Notes: generated by a model not told the origin, from the sequence alone. A stretch of 64,000 nucleotides of DNA from Chitinophaga sp. YR627 (GCF_900114995.1 NZ_FOUX01000002.1:806001-870000), one strand, 5' to 3'. Numbered from the stretch's first letter, positions 46,525 through 56,307 are shown. A program made the numbers and translations.

Positions 46525-47106
46525 TTAAAAAAAGATAAAACCCAGTGATATCCATAATAAACAGAGCTCCGGAAACCCTGCCAGTTCGGCCCTGATAAAG
46601 CTCAAAGCCGCCATCAGCTGCTGATTGACCGTTCCGGACGAAATTTCTAATTCGTCGGCTATCTGCTGATGCGTTTTATTTTCAAAGCGGCTCATGACAA
46701 ATACCTGTTTCCTGCGGGGAGGAAGCCGGTTAATAATTTCATGCAAACGACTGCTGAGCTCTTTAAACTGGAGCTGCTTTTCCGGCGTCCAGCTATAGGC
46801 CTGGTCGACTTCCGGATCTGTGGGAATGAATTTTTTGCGGAGTTCTGAAACAGTATAATTGCGGGTAACAATGAAGAGATAATTTTCGAAGGAGGTCAGC
46901 TGATCCAATCCCTCCCGATAGTGCCATATTTTCAAAAAAACATCCTGTGTGATCTCCTCTGCCCTTTCAGGGGATTTAATAATACTGAGCGTGTGCATAA
47001 ACACAGGCATTCTATATTTTTTAAATATAGCTGCAAACGCCCTGGTATCTCCTTTGGCGATGGCGGCAAGCAACTCTTTTTCCTCGTATGACGGTTCACT
47101 CGACAA
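46525..47106 (-). CDS. ECF-type RNA polymerase sigma factor (locus 3)
   Basis: A 193-residue ECF factor with region 2 (FAAIFKKYRMPVFM, then ERAEEITQDVFLKIW) and region 4 (INRLPPRRKQVFVMSRFENK, then a helix-turn-helix with SGTVNQQLM). The start is a TTG at 47104-47106, with no ATG close by that fits better. A promoter-like sequence lies just upstream. It should drive the downstream susCD-tlpA genes under FecR control. The C-terminus has a hydrophobic tail, as does the factor of locus 1. Confidence 0.9.
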   Translation of the reverse strand: MSSEPSYEEKELLAAIAKGDTRAFAAIFKKYRMPVFMHTLSIIKSPERAEEITQDVFLKIWHYREGLDQLTSFENYLFIVTRNYTVSELRKKFIPTDPEVDQAYSWTPEKQLQFKELSSRLHEIINRLPPRRKQVFVMSRFENKTHQQIADELEISSGTVNQQLMAALSFIRAELAGFPELCLLWISLGFIFF

Positions 47107-47127
47107 TGTGGTATAAAATAATGCCTA

Positions 47128-47159
47128 TAAATGTACAAATTTGCCGATGTAGATACCAA
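47128..47159 (-). promoter_or_regulatory. Likely promoter of the locus-3 sigma gene
   Basis: On the minus strand TTG at 47159-47157, a 21-base spacer and TACATTTA at 47135-47128, one mismatch from the Bacteroidota TAnnTTTG box. The transcript would begin about 15 bases before the TTG start codon. Confidence 0.4.
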
Positions 47160-47184
47160 TAAAAACAAGTTTATTCTCTACAAT

Positions 47185-47583
47185 CTATAATATAGAAAAA
47201 AACTTAACTACATGTGATAATATAAAAGGGATCAGCAACCAGCTAAGGATGAAAGTGGTGAGAACAATCAACACAACTATCCATATAAATAGTTTTCCAA
47301 TAAGATCTTCTTTCTGAGTCCTGTTTTGAAACTTCCTTTTTAGCCGTGGGAGTTGTTTGGCTAATCCAGGTTTTATCTTCTTCGGTAGGTACCTGAAGAG
47401 GAGGAATGTGTAAATTAGAAAAGCAAAGACAGTGTACACTCTTGCCAGAGGAGCTATTAGCATAAAGATAAATACCATGGACAAGAGATAAACCATGAAT
47501 GTCATACAGAATGCCGGATCACTTGTTTCATCATAGGACTTCCCAAAGACACGATATAGATAAAAGAGAAAATAATCCTTCAT
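47185..47583 (-). CDS. Small integral membrane protein
   Basis: A 132-residue protein from ATG 47583; an upstream ATG at 47598 would add five residues. Three membrane helices are visible (about 28-50, 52-66 and 100-128), with a basic loop KRKFQNRT between the second and third. I recognise no family. It precedes the locus-3 sigma gene on the same strand by 78 bases, but that gap holds a promoter-like sequence, so it is probably a separate gene. Confidence 0.68.
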   Translation of the reverse strand: MKDYFLFYLYRVFGKSYDETSDPAFCMTFMVYLLSMVFIFMLIAPLARVYTVFAFLIYTFLLFRYLPKKIKPGLAKQLPRLKRKFQNRTQKEDLIGKLFIWIVVLIVLTTFILSWLLIPFILSHVVKFFSIL

Positions 47584-47725
47584 AATTTCCGAAAGCACCT
47601 GCCAGTAGCGGATGCCAGTTCTACAATATAAGGCATTTTACTAATTTCCGTAATTTCACCCCTAAACAACGCCGGATGCATGGTCCCTGAAACGAAAAAG
47701 GCCAGCTATAATTGTACAAAAACAG

Positions 47726-48595
47726 TTACCATATCCCGATAGCTGTTTTTTCTTCCTGTAGCATTATTATTCCCGGATTCTTTCTATACATCACTTTATA
47801 ATGCCTTCTATCTCCATAACCCACACTGTTAATAGTATGACCAAATAAGGTCAAACTTATCCTAAAGCGATCATCTTCTGCTTCAGTAAATTTCATTTGC
47901 CGGAGTCCTTTCTTTACTTGTCTTTTTATTTCTTTCTGTGTCCAATGCTGGAGCAAAATGGCCTGTAGTTTTCGGACAATTAATACCATATCCCCATCTC
48001 TGTTCATAAAGAAATCAAGGAGTCTGGCTATTGCCTTATCCCTATCCCCTATTGCCAGATAGTAGTCCGCAAAATAGGGAGATAAAAAAGCCTGATAGGA
48101 ATGAACACCATTGAGGCAATCCTGGTAAGGAAGATACTCCCTATCTGCAAGACGCAGATAATAGCCTGAGCTGTCGAATCTTTTCTCCCCGAAATAAAGC
48201 TGACTTAAAGCGACACATACATCCGCTTTTGCCAGCCCATAGTTGTTGCTTAAATTCAGCCTTCTCCCACAGGTATCCTTTTCCAGGAGAAACCGGTTAC
48301 CTGTTGGCATATAAGTAAACGCGTATATTAATCTGGCTTTGGCCGCTGCTATTTGATGTTTTGCCAGATACAGATCGGCTAAAACCTTATTTGTAGAAAC
48401 GACCATCGGGTCAGTCGGATACAATTGGCTGATCCGTTCAAGCAGGGCGATCGTTTTTGACGTATCATTTTCACAAAATGCCTTCTGTGCACTGTCAATC
48501 AATTGAATAATAGCGGTATTCACCCTGACAGATTGTGCTGGCACTGCCGTATACCATCCACAAAGGAGCAGAAAGAACAGGAGAAGTAATTTCAT
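47726..48595 (-). CDS. Secreted TPR-like protein
   Basis: A 289-residue protein with a signal peptide (1-about 20, ending VPAQ) and helical repeats of TPR character (about 35-190). The C-terminal part, from about 205, contains a basic KEIKRQVKKGLRQMKF segment. I do not recognise the full family. It is alone on its strand with acnB divergent on the other side. Confidence 0.7.
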   Translation of the reverse strand: MKLLLLFFLLLCGWYTAVPAQSVRVNTAIIQLIDSAQKAFCENDTSKTIALLERISQLYPTDPMVVSTNKVLADLYLAKHQIAAAKARLIYAFTYMPTGNRFLLEKDTCGRRLNLSNNYGLAKADVCVALSQLYFGEKRFDSSGYYLRLADREYLPYQDCLNGVHSYQAFLSPYFADYYLAIGDRDKAIARLLDFFMNRDGDMVLIVRKLQAILLQHWTQKEIKRQVKKGLRQMKFTEAEDDRFRISLTLFGHTINSVGYGDRRHYKVMYRKNPGIIMLQEEKTAIGIW

Positions 48596-48942
48596 AGCCA
48601 GGCTGTTTTAACGCTACAACAGATAGAGATAACTTTGATAATTAAAGACATAAATATATGTTAAAAACAAAAATAATTTCTGAATAACAAGCTTAGCTGG
48701 CGTATTCCATACCTGATGCCCCATAAGGACTTTTCTACAAAAAATGCCCTTTACCAGGACAAAGCCGGAAATTCATCCCACTCAATTTCAGCCACTTACA
48801 ACCAAACACATTATTCCATAAACGACCTTTGGACGAACCTGAAAACATAGAAATAACACCCAGACCACTATAAAATGTGTCATTTACACTCCATTAACGT
48901 GGTATCTTCTTTAGATCGCTGTGTAATATTATGGACATTAGT
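48596..48942. other. Divergent region upstream of acnB
   Basis: 347 bases without a supported gene, between the TPR-like protein and acnB. It is A/T-rich on the left. I see no strong repeat; the acnB promoter lies at its right end. Confidence 0.45.
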
Positions 48943-48950
48943 TACCTTTG
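48943..48950 (+). promoter_or_regulatory. -7 box upstream of acnB
   Basis: TACCTTTG is an exact match to the Bacteroidota TAnnTTTG consensus, 27 bases before the ATG. The upstream element at the expected distance is not a clear TTG. Confidence 0.55.
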
Positions 48951-48977
48951 CGGACTCGCATTCAAAAAGAAAATTGT

Positions 48978-51779
48978 ATGAGCCGTTATAATGAATATCT
49001 TAAGGAAATAGAAGAAAGGAAAGGCCAGGGACTTCATCCAAAGCCGATTGATGGTGCCGAATTGTTAAATGACATCATTGGACAAATTAGAGATCTTGGA
49101 AACGAGCACCGGAAAGATTCTCTTAATTTCTTCATTTATAATGTGTTACCAGGAACAACCAGTGCTGCTGGTGTAAAAGCTAAGTTTTTAAAGGAAATCA
49201 TCCTTGGAACAGCGAAGGTGGAAGAAATTACACCTGCTTTTGCTTTTGAGCTGTTATCCCACATGAAAGGTGGTCCTTCCATTGAAGTATTGCTCGATCT
49301 GGCCCTGGGTAATGACGTGGCTACTGCGAAAGAAGCCGCAAAAGTGCTTAAAACGCAGGTTTTCCTCTATGATGCGGACACTGACCGCCTGAAAGAGGCA
49401 TTCAAAAACGAAAATCCGATAGCGAAAGAAATCATCGAAAGTTATGCACAGGCTGAGTTTTTCACAAAACTGCCTGACGTACCTGAAGAAATTAAGGTGG
49501 TAACTTTCATCGCTGGTGAAGGTGATATTTCAACTGATTTGCTCTCTCCGGGTAATCAGGCGCACTCCAGATCTGACCGCGAACTGCATGGTAAATGCAT
49601 GATCACTCCTGAGGCGCAGGCTGAGATCAGGAAACTGCAGGAACAACATCCGGACAAGAGCGTGATGTTGATCGCAGATAAAGGCACCATGGGTGTGGGT
49701 TCATCAAGAATGTCCGGTGTAAACAACGTGGCACTCTGGACCGGCAAACAGGCAAGTCCTTTTGTTCCATTTGTTAACATTGCGCCTATTGTAGGTGGTA
49801 CAAATGGTATCTCTCCTATCTTCCTCACAACAGTTGACGTTACCGGTGGTATTGGTATCGACCTGAAAAACTGGGTGAAAAAGGTAGACGAAAATGGTAA
49901 ACTGGTTCGCAATGAAGCTGGTGAACATATTCTTGAGGAAGTATACTCTGTTGCTACCGGCACAGTGCTGACTATCAACACAAAGAAAAAGAAACTTTAC
50001 AACGGTGATAAGGAACTGATCGACATCTCTAAGGCACTGACGCCTCAGAAGATGGAATTTATCAAAGCTGGCGGATCATATGCTATCGTATTCGGTAAAA
50101 AGATCCAGACGATCGCTGCTAAACTCCTGAATATCGATCTTCCTCCTGTATTCGCTCAGCCAAAAGAGATCTCTCATGAAGGCCAGGGTCTGACAGCAGT
50201 AGAAAAGATCTTTAACAGAAATGCTGTTGGTACAACGCCAGGTAAAATATTACACGCTGGCTCAGATGTTCGCGTAGAAGTGAACATCGTAGGTTCTCAG
50301 GATACGACCGGTCTGATGACTGCGCAGGAACTGGAATCTATGGCAGCAACCGTGATCTCTCCAATTGTAGATGGCGCCTACCAGTCAGGTTGTCACACTG
50401 CATCCGTATGGGATAAGAAAGCACAGGCAAACATTCCAAAACTCATGAAATTCATGAATGAATTTGGTCTGATCACTGCCCGTGACCCGAAAGGTGAATA
50501 TCACTCCATGACTGACGTAATCCACAAAGTACTGAATGATATTACAGTGGATGAGTGGGCGATCATCATCGGTGGTGATTCTCATACAAGAATGTCAAAA
50601 GGTGTTGCATTCGGTGCTGACTCAGGTACCGTTGCACTGGCACTGGCTACAGGTGAAGCATCTATGCCAATTCCGGAATCAGTGAAAGTTACCTTCAAAG
50701 GAGAAATGAAGGAGCACATGGACTTCCGTGATGTGGTACACGCTACACAGGCACAGATGCTGCAGAAATTTGCTGGTGAGAACGTTTTCCAGGGTAGAAT
50801 TATTGAAGTGCATATCGGAACGCTCCCAGCTGACCAGGCCTTCACGTTCACTGACTGGACAGCAGAAATGAAAGCAAAAGCTTCTATCTGTATTTCTGAA
50901 GACGACACCCTGATCCAGTCACTGGAAATCGCTAAAGGCAGGATCCAGATCATGATCGATAAGGGCATGGATAACAGCAGACAAGTGCTCCAGGGTCTGA
51001 TCAATAGAGCAGATAAGAGAATCGCAGAGATCAAGTCCGGTGAAAAACCAGCTTTGACACCAGACGAAAATGCAAAATACTACGCAGAAGTTGTAATTGA
51101 CCTGGATGCTATCGTTGAGCCAATGATCGCTGACCCGGATGTTAATAACGATGATGTTGCTAAACGTTATACACACGATACCATCCGTGCACTTTCTTAC
51201 TATAGCGGCGAGAAAAAAGTAGATCTTGGTTTCGTTGGTTCCTGCATGGTACACAAAGGCGACCTGAAAATCGTTTCTCAGATGCTCAGAAATCTGGAAA
51301 AACAGACAGGTAAAGTTGAGTTCCACGCACCACTCGTAGTGGCAGCTCCAACTTATAACATCATTGATGAACTGCAGGTTGAAGGAGATTGGGAAATACT
51401 GCAGAAGTATTCCGGCTTTGAATTCAATGACAACGCTCCGAAAGGCGCTGCCCGTACTGAATACGAAAACATGATGTATCTGGAGCGTCCAGGTTGTAAC
51501 CTGTGTATGGGTAACCAGGAAAAAGCGGCTAAAGGTGACACCGTAATGGCTACATCCACCCGTCTCTTCCAGGGAAGAGTTGTTGAAGATTCCGATCGTA
51601 AGAAAGGTGAATCCCTGCTGGCTTCTACACCAGTAGTTGTTCTTTCTGCAATCCTGGGAAGAATTCCTAATGTGGAAGAGTATAAAGCTGCGGTAGTAGG
51701 TATCGATCTGACTAAGTTCGCACCTCCGCTGAAGAATATGACTTCAAGTGCACAGCGCACAGATAGTCTGTCTTACTAA
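48978..51779 (+). CDS. acnB: Bifunctional aconitase B / 2-methylisocitrate dehydratase
   Basis: The frame is open from 48948, but ATG at 48978 opens on MSRYNEYLKEIEER, the normal AcnB N-terminus; 933 residues. The N-terminal HEAT-like domain and swivel domain come first, as in AcnB and unlike AcnA. Iron-sulfur ligands are Cys756 (GFVGSC), Cys840 and Cys843 (GCNLCMGNQ). The motif GGDSHTRM is also present. It interconverts citrate and isocitrate in the TCA cycle and may act on 2-methylisocitrate. It is transcribed alone and ends at a strong terminator. Confidence 0.96.
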   Translation: MSRYNEYLKEIEERKGQGLHPKPIDGAELLNDIIGQIRDLGNEHRKDSLNFFIYNVLPGTTSAAGVKAKFLKEIILGTAKVEEITPAFAFELLSHMKGGPSIEVLLDLALGNDVATAKEAAKVLKTQVFLYDADTDRLKEAFKNENPIAKEIIESYAQAEFFTKLPDVPEEIKVVTFIAGEGDISTDLLSPGNQAHSRSDRELHGKCMITPEAQAEIRKLQEQHPDKSVMLIADKGTMGVGSSRMSGVNNVALWTGKQASPFVPFVNIAPIVGGTNGISPIFLTTVDVTGGIGIDLKNWVKKVDENGKLVRNEAGEHILEEVYSVATGTVLTINTKKKKLYNGDKELIDISKALTPQKMEFIKAGGSYAIVFGKKIQTIAAKLLNIDLPPVFAQPKEISHEGQGLTAVEKIFNRNAVGTTPGKILHAGSDVRVEVNIVGSQDTTGLMTAQELESMAATVISPIVDGAYQSGCHTASVWDKKAQANIPKLMKFMNEFGLITARDPKGEYHSMTDVIHKVLNDITVDEWAIIIGGDSHTRMSKGVAFGADSGTVALALATGEASMPIPESVKVTFKGEMKEHMDFRDVVHATQAQMLQKFAGENVFQGRIIEVHIGTLPADQAFTFTDWTAEMKAKASICISEDDTLIQSLEIAKGRIQIMIDKGMDNSRQVLQGLINRADKRIAEIKSGEKPALTPDENAKYYAEVVIDLDAIVEPMIADPDVNNDDVAKRYTHDTIRALSYYSGEKKVDLGFVGSCMVHKGDLKIVSQMLRNLEKQTGKVEFHAPLVVAAPTYNIIDELQVEGDWEILQKYSGFEFNDNAPKGAARTEYENMMYLERPGCNLCMGNQEKAAKGDTVMATSTRLFQGRVVEDSDRKKGESLLASTPVVVLSAILGRIPNVEEYKAAVVGIDLTKFAPPLKNMTSSAQRTDSLSY

Positions 51780-51797
51780 TGGTTTAAATCATTATAT

Positions 51798-51847
51798 GAT
51801 AAAAAGCAATAACCCTACTCTTGCGAGTAGGGTTATTGCTTTTTATC
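51798..51847. terminator. Bidirectional terminator between acnB and a convergent gene
   Basis: A perfect 23-bp stem with loop TTGC, an A-run on the left arm and a T-run on the right arm. It is centred between the acnB stop and the stop of the gene on the other strand. Confidence 0.9.
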
Positions 51848-51869
51848 GTTTCTTCATTTCCGGTATGAA

Positions 51870-52640
51870 TCAATTATCATGGCGCTCTGATACCATATCT
51901 TCGGACCCAAGGAAGACATTAAAATCACTATAAGTCCCCAACGCACGGTATCCCTTATCTTCTTTTGTAAAATATGTATGCTCATCAAACATATCCGGAT
52001 GTGGTACAAAAGGAGCATAACCGCTATAGATACAGGAAACGACCGCAAACTCTCCGTATTTTTCAGTCACCTGTTCCTGCTCATCAGTCGCCTGTATAAG
52101 CAGTTGTGTTTTAACGACGTACTGCATTTCACTCAGATAGCCACTCTTTTTATCAAACAGCAGCCGTATCTCTTTATAAGGACTTCCTGAATTAAAGTTA
52201 ATTCGTATTGCCTTCGCACTCCCGGACTCATCAACAGAACAGCGGCTGATACCCATGGTCTTAAGTACCTGCAGTACCTGTTGTCCTGGGTCGGCCTGAG
52301 GAGTACCTGATGGCTTTGACAGATACATTATTTTATCTTCCTTAAACAGGGTAATAACATATCGTTCATTGGCAATCATTTCTGTATTTGATATATTGTA
52401 GTGATACCTCCCTTCTGAGAGATCCATATGTCCGCTTAGAGAATCAAGAATAATTCCAGGTTGCAACTCGCTTGTGTATGTGTAATGAACATCAAACGAC
52501 AAAGACTTCTTCATGAATACGTCCTGCATTTCCTTAATTGCCAGAAATAACCTGGCAGTATCTGTCGATCCCTGGGCAAAAGCCGTGGACCCTATTGTCA
52601 AAAAACATACTATTAACAGGGCTTGTCTCATCAACTTCAT
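51870..52640 (-). CDS. Exported protein of unknown function
   Basis: A 256-residue protein with a signal peptide (1-about 22, ending TAFAQ); ATG at 52631 is an alternative start. The mature part looks beta-rich (FDVHYTYTSELQPG, EIRLLFDKKSGYLSEMQYVV), which recalls the LolA-like half-barrel fold, but the match is weak. It is the last of three consecutive minus-strand exported genes (51870-56154). The small gap to the next gene (41 bases) suggests co-transcription. Confidence 0.68.
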   Translation of the reverse strand: MKLMRQALLIVCFLTIGSTAFAQGSTDTARLFLAIKEMQDVFMKKSLSFDVHYTYTSELQPGIILDSLSGHMDLSEGRYHYNISNTEMIANERYVITLFKEDKIMYLSKPSGTPQADPGQQVLQVLKTMGISRCSVDESGSAKAIRINFNSGSPYKEIRLLFDKKSGYLSEMQYVVKTQLLIQATDEQEQVTEKYGEFAVVSCIYSGYAPFVPHPDMFDEHTYFTKEDKGYRALGTYSDFNVFLGSEDMVSERHDN

Positions 52641-52681
52641 ATCAATATGTTCTGATTACTGTTTTCTGAATAATTATGTGA

Positions 52682-53770
52682 CTACTTCAAATAGATAAAC
52701 TTCATCTGATATATTTCATTGCGGGAATTCTTCACGCGCATCAGATAAGTTTTATCATTCTGAAGATGAAATTTCCTTTTTATCTCAAATACTATCATGT
52801 TGTCTCCCGGATTAACGGCTAAGTCACCGGAGGAAATAATTGTATTGCCTGATTCTAATGCGAGTAACTCATATTTTATAGTGTTATCGTTAACAGCATT
52901 AGTATATGTAAAATAGATGTCTCCTGTGACAACAGCGATAGCGGCGTCCTGTTCTTTTTTCAGCTGAACATACGAATTTTCGCTGCTTTCCCTTTTGCTG
53001 ATATCCGATTTCAGTTTGAAAGTCCATACATCAGTCTGAGCGGCAAAAGCATTACCATTCTTTGCTATTACAGTCCAGGCATATTGTTTACCAGTATCCA
53101 GCGAAAGACCAGACGCCGGGTAATTGGCGAAAAGGTTCTTTGTAGATGGTATCCTGAATACTGGTATATTTTGCTGTATAGCCTGAGCAGGAGACTCGCC
53201 ATTACGTACTTCTGTGAGCAGTAATTCGTAGTTAAGATTCCCGAATGTAGTTGGCGGTGACGGCGGTAACCACGTGAATTGTGGGTTATATGTTTCCAGT
53301 ATACTCTGATCGGCAGGTGTATTTAACAAAGGAGGTGCTATAGGACTGACAGCAAAAGGAATACAATCCTCAGATATCAGATCGCCGGCATGTCCGCCCT
53401 GAAGGAACAAACTGTAACATGCCTGGTAATTGCCTACCGGTAATAGTCCGTTAGGGCTTCTGTCCGTAACCGTAGTCAGATACTCATATTCTATAGGTGC
53501 CACGTCGCCGGCCTGCAATTGTTTAGCGCCTTTGCTGATGGGAATATTCCTTGTTACGCCTGTGAGGACCGGCTGATTGGTATTAATATCTATCAGCCGC
53601 ATCATAATCCTTACATTGACAGGGGCTTCTGAACCTGAAACCAATGCGATGTTCCAAAGCTGTGCTTTCATAAGCACGCCCTCAGGAGGCACCTGCGCTG
53701 TCATAGAAACCTGTGCTAACGCCTGTACAGTAGTAAACAGCATAAGAAATGAAATAATAGAGCGTTTCAT
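52682..53770 (-). CDS. Exported beta-sandwich protein, fibronectin-like segments
   Basis: ATG at 53770 gives a signal peptide (MKRSIISFLMLF, ending ALAQ), so I chose it over the ATG at 53779; 362 residues. The sequence contains several beta-sandwich stretches; one, starting LLNTPADQSILETYNPQFTW, resembles a fibronectin type III or Ig-like domain. No catalytic motif is visible. Its start lies 11 bases downstream of the stop of the coiled-coil/beta-barrel gene, so the two are almost certainly co-transcribed. I do not recognise a named family with confidence. Confidence 0.65.
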   Translation of the reverse strand: MKRSIISFLMLFTTVQALAQVSMTAQVPPEGVLMKAQLWNIALVSGSEAPVNVRIMMRLIDINTNQPVLTGVTRNIPISKGAKQLQAGDVAPIEYEYLTTVTDRSPNGLLPVGNYQACYSLFLQGGHAGDLISEDCIPFAVSPIAPPLLNTPADQSILETYNPQFTWLPPSPPTTFGNLNYELLLTEVRNGESPAQAIQQNIPVFRIPSTKNLFANYPASGLSLDTGKQYAWTVIAKNGNAFAAQTDVWTFKLKSDISKRESSENSYVQLKKEQDAAIAVVTGDIYFTYTNAVNDNTIKYELLALESGNTIISSGDLAVNPGDNMIVFEIKRKFHLQNDKTYLMRVKNSRNEIYQMKFIYLK

Positions 53771-53781
53771 GTTGATCATAT

Positions 53782-56154
53782 CTAAAATGTTTTTGTGTAA
53801 GTTATCCGGCCATTGTCACTGGAAACCAAACGTTTTTGCCCTCCTGGGACAAAAGCCTTCTCTCCCATCAATGCAATTTCTCCTAAACGACGTATGGAGA
53901 TCCGGGCATTACCGGAATAGCCGATCTGTGTCAGCCGATAGGTCGTCTGATAGTTGTATTTGGCTCCAGCGCCCAGTTCCAGCCAGGTTCGCATCTTATA
54001 TTGTACGTTACCGGATGCACCATACAGGTCGTATTCCGGATTAGTCGCTATAGAACCTCCCCCGTTGATCGTAAATTTGTCTGTGAATATTGTTTGACTT
54101 AACAGCAGGTCTTTACTGTTGAAGTAAAGAAAATTGCTATCGGTCTGCTTATTGTAAAACTGGGTATAGGTTGCTAATGTGCTCATCATTATACCCCTGA
54201 AATAATAAAAATGGCTGACTGTACCAACCAGGTTATAAAAAAGATTTTCCGAGTAATGACCATCATTCAGCTTGGTAAGCTGAGCGCTCGGGAAATATCC
54301 TGCGGTAATAACAGGCCATTTTTTCTTTCTTAAAGTGGCCTGTACAGACTTAAATACAGTGTTACTCTGGTAGTTGGTCTGCTGATAGTTGGTCACAAAG
54401 TCATTTTTTCTGATACCCGCACTAATAGTCAGCTGCTTCTTAAAAAAAAGCTGATCTACTTTCACGGACCATCCCGTCTGAGATGAACCGGTTGAGTACA
54501 GGCTAAATGACTGGAAATTCGCGCCCATCATTTTATACATAGCACTGATCCGGGTGCCGGTCTGCTGGAGAAATGACCCTGCCTTAATGGAATATGCCTC
54601 GTTGGTATGATCACTGAGACGAAACATCTCATTTAACCCGCTGTTATGATCAGTTACAGATCTTGCATAGGCTGGCAGGGAGGATTTCGCAATCTCACCG
54701 GTAATATAGTTGTTCTGGTCAACCTGCCATCTGCTTTCGATTGATAACCCCATGATGTGCTGACTCAGATCAGCCGTTGTTGTGGTACCATTCTCATCTA
54801 CGGTATTGAAGTTGTAAACCTGCTTCCTGCCAGTATAATAACTCAGGATGATGTTGTTTCCATCCCTGATGCCCTTTCCGACACGGATCAGGTTAAGGTA
54901 TTGACGGGATCTGTTTTCATTAAATACAAAATCACGGAAACGATAGTCAACTTTACCCGTAGCTACCGCATAATAATATCCTGGATTATATTCGGCCTGG
55001 AAGCCCAGGATACTGATGTTTTTAGCGGTTAACTCCGAATAGTCGACCAGCATTCGCCCTACACCTATCGTACGGATGGCTAAAAGTTGTTTATATCCTT
55101 CAGGTAAAACGGTATCAGGTAACCCCGCTTTTTCCAGGTTCTCCGCGAGTTCCTTATTGTTTTTGCTACGCGTCAGTGCATCGTTTAAAGCATTCTTCCG
55201 CGTCGCATATACCTTCTCCTGTTTATTATATAATGCCTGTAACGCTGCTAGTCTTTCCTGAAGGGAATCCAGCTTTTCCTCATTGTCAGCATATCTGTTG
55301 TTAATATTTTCGAGGGTTGAATCAGCATTTTTCCTTTCGTCCCTGGCCTTTTGAATTTGAAAGCCTGTAAATACTATCTTCTGGAAACTATTCATCCCCG
55401 GATCAATATCACTACCCGGCATATCAAGCTTAAGTGAATCTCTGATTTTAGCATAATATATTTTTTCCCGGGCTTCAACAAGTTTCTGTAATGACGCCGG
55501 ATCTGACTTCCATGCTTTCAGTTTATCAATTTCAGACTGCATTGCCACCAGTTGTCCCTTCAGGCGTTGCAACGAATCTAACTGCGCATACTTCGATGCA
55601 TCCCAGCTTTTTGCCTTTTGCAGCATCGCGTTCCTGAAATCTCTGCTGGTGTATTGAAGATTGATGTCTGTAAGGTTCCGGAAAAGTGACGAATTTCCTT
55701 TCCTTGTCGTAAAGTTCACACGTATTGGATAATAATTTTTGTAGGTAAATTCAAGACTCGTTTGCAGTGTATGTTGATGTACGTCTTTCTGAACAAAAGG
55801 TGTGTCAACATTCGACTGATAAAAGAAATCGTATAATACGTTTCCATGGACGGTTAACAACGGCTGTTTCTCTGCCATTACCGGCTGCTGTTTCTTCTTG
55901 CTTTTTTCATGCGAAACGATTACCGTATCATAAGCGGTTCCCTGATAAGGTGCTATGATAAAAGCAGGGAACTTCTTTTCTCCGGTAGAAAAGTACAGCA
56001 ATGTGTCTGCGAGAAGTGGGTTTTTTGGGCCTTTTGACGGCTTTATTTTCCATTTGGAGTAATAGTCTGCTCCTCTCTTGATGACACCTGTCTGACCATG
56101 GATATTGGCCCTGGCGATCAGTGTTATGAATAGGATGAAGAGGATGTGTTTCAC
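53782..56154 (-). CDS. Secreted coiled-coil protein with a probable C-terminal outer-membrane beta-barrel
   Basis: The frame opens at 56211, but GTG at 56152-56154 opens a signal-like helix (VKHILFILFITLIARANIHG), which I prefer; 790 residues. After a beta-rich N-terminal part there is a long coiled coil at about 165-330 (LDSLQRLKGQLVAMQSEIDK, EEKLDSLQERLAALQALYNK). The remaining about 450 residues show alternating hydrophobic strands typical of an outer-membrane barrel and end in Phe (YTKTF). Porin-like barrels with an internal coiled-coil segment are unusual. It is the first of three co-directional exported genes, just downstream of the terminator that follows the RHS/lipoprotein pair. Confidence 0.68.
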   Translation of the reverse strand: MKHILFILFITLIARANIHGQTGVIKRGADYYSKWKIKPSKGPKNPLLADTLLYFSTGEKKFPAFIIAPYQGTAYDTVIVSHEKSKKKQQPVMAEKQPLLTVHGNVLYDFFYQSNVDTPFVQKDVHQHTLQTSLEFTYKNYYPIRVNFTTRKGNSSLFRNLTDINLQYTSRDFRNAMLQKAKSWDASKYAQLDSLQRLKGQLVAMQSEIDKLKAWKSDPASLQKLVEAREKIYYAKIRDSLKLDMPGSDIDPGMNSFQKIVFTGFQIQKARDERKNADSTLENINNRYADNEEKLDSLQERLAALQALYNKQEKVYATRKNALNDALTRSKNNKELAENLEKAGLPDTVLPEGYKQLLAIRTIGVGRMLVDYSELTAKNISILGFQAEYNPGYYYAVATGKVDYRFRDFVFNENRSRQYLNLIRVGKGIRDGNNIILSYYTGRKQVYNFNTVDENGTTTTADLSQHIMGLSIESRWQVDQNNYITGEIAKSSLPAYARSVTDHNSGLNEMFRLSDHTNEAYSIKAGSFLQQTGTRISAMYKMMGANFQSFSLYSTGSSQTGWSVKVDQLFFKKQLTISAGIRKNDFVTNYQQTNYQSNTVFKSVQATLRKKKWPVITAGYFPSAQLTKLNDGHYSENLFYNLVGTVSHFYYFRGIMMSTLATYTQFYNKQTDSNFLYFNSKDLLLSQTIFTDKFTINGGGSIATNPEYDLYGASGNVQYKMRTWLELGAGAKYNYQTTYRLTQIGYSGNARISIRRLGEIALMGEKAFVPGGQKRLVSSDNGRITYTKTF

Positions 56155-56276
56155 GGGTATAGGATCAATTAAAGCTATAACGATAATGTCCACTTGTAAA
56201 TATTCTTCCACTATAATATTCCAACAACTTGTTGCACAAATATCTATTTCGGATAAGTTTTACAACTGGTCATAAT

Positions 56277-56307
56277 AAAACAGCTGGACTATTTCACCAG
56301 CTGTTTT
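56277..56307 (-). terminator. Terminator after the RHS/lipoprotein pair
   Basis: An 11-bp perfect stem (AAAACAGCTGG and its complement) with a 9-base loop and a T-run in the minus direction, about 100 bases past the lipoprotein stop. It separates the pair from the downstream coiled-coil gene. Confidence 0.75.

Noticed and set aside
1..47106. Calling the three SusCD loci polysaccharide utilisation loci
   Set aside because: No glycoside hydrolase, polysaccharide lyase or carbohydrate esterase is encoded near any of them in this window, so only 'SusCD transport locus' is supported.
51798..51847. Very long perfect inverted repeat as a mobile-element end or attachment site
   Set aside because: Its position between two convergent stops, 4-base loop and A/T tails fit a bidirectional terminator.
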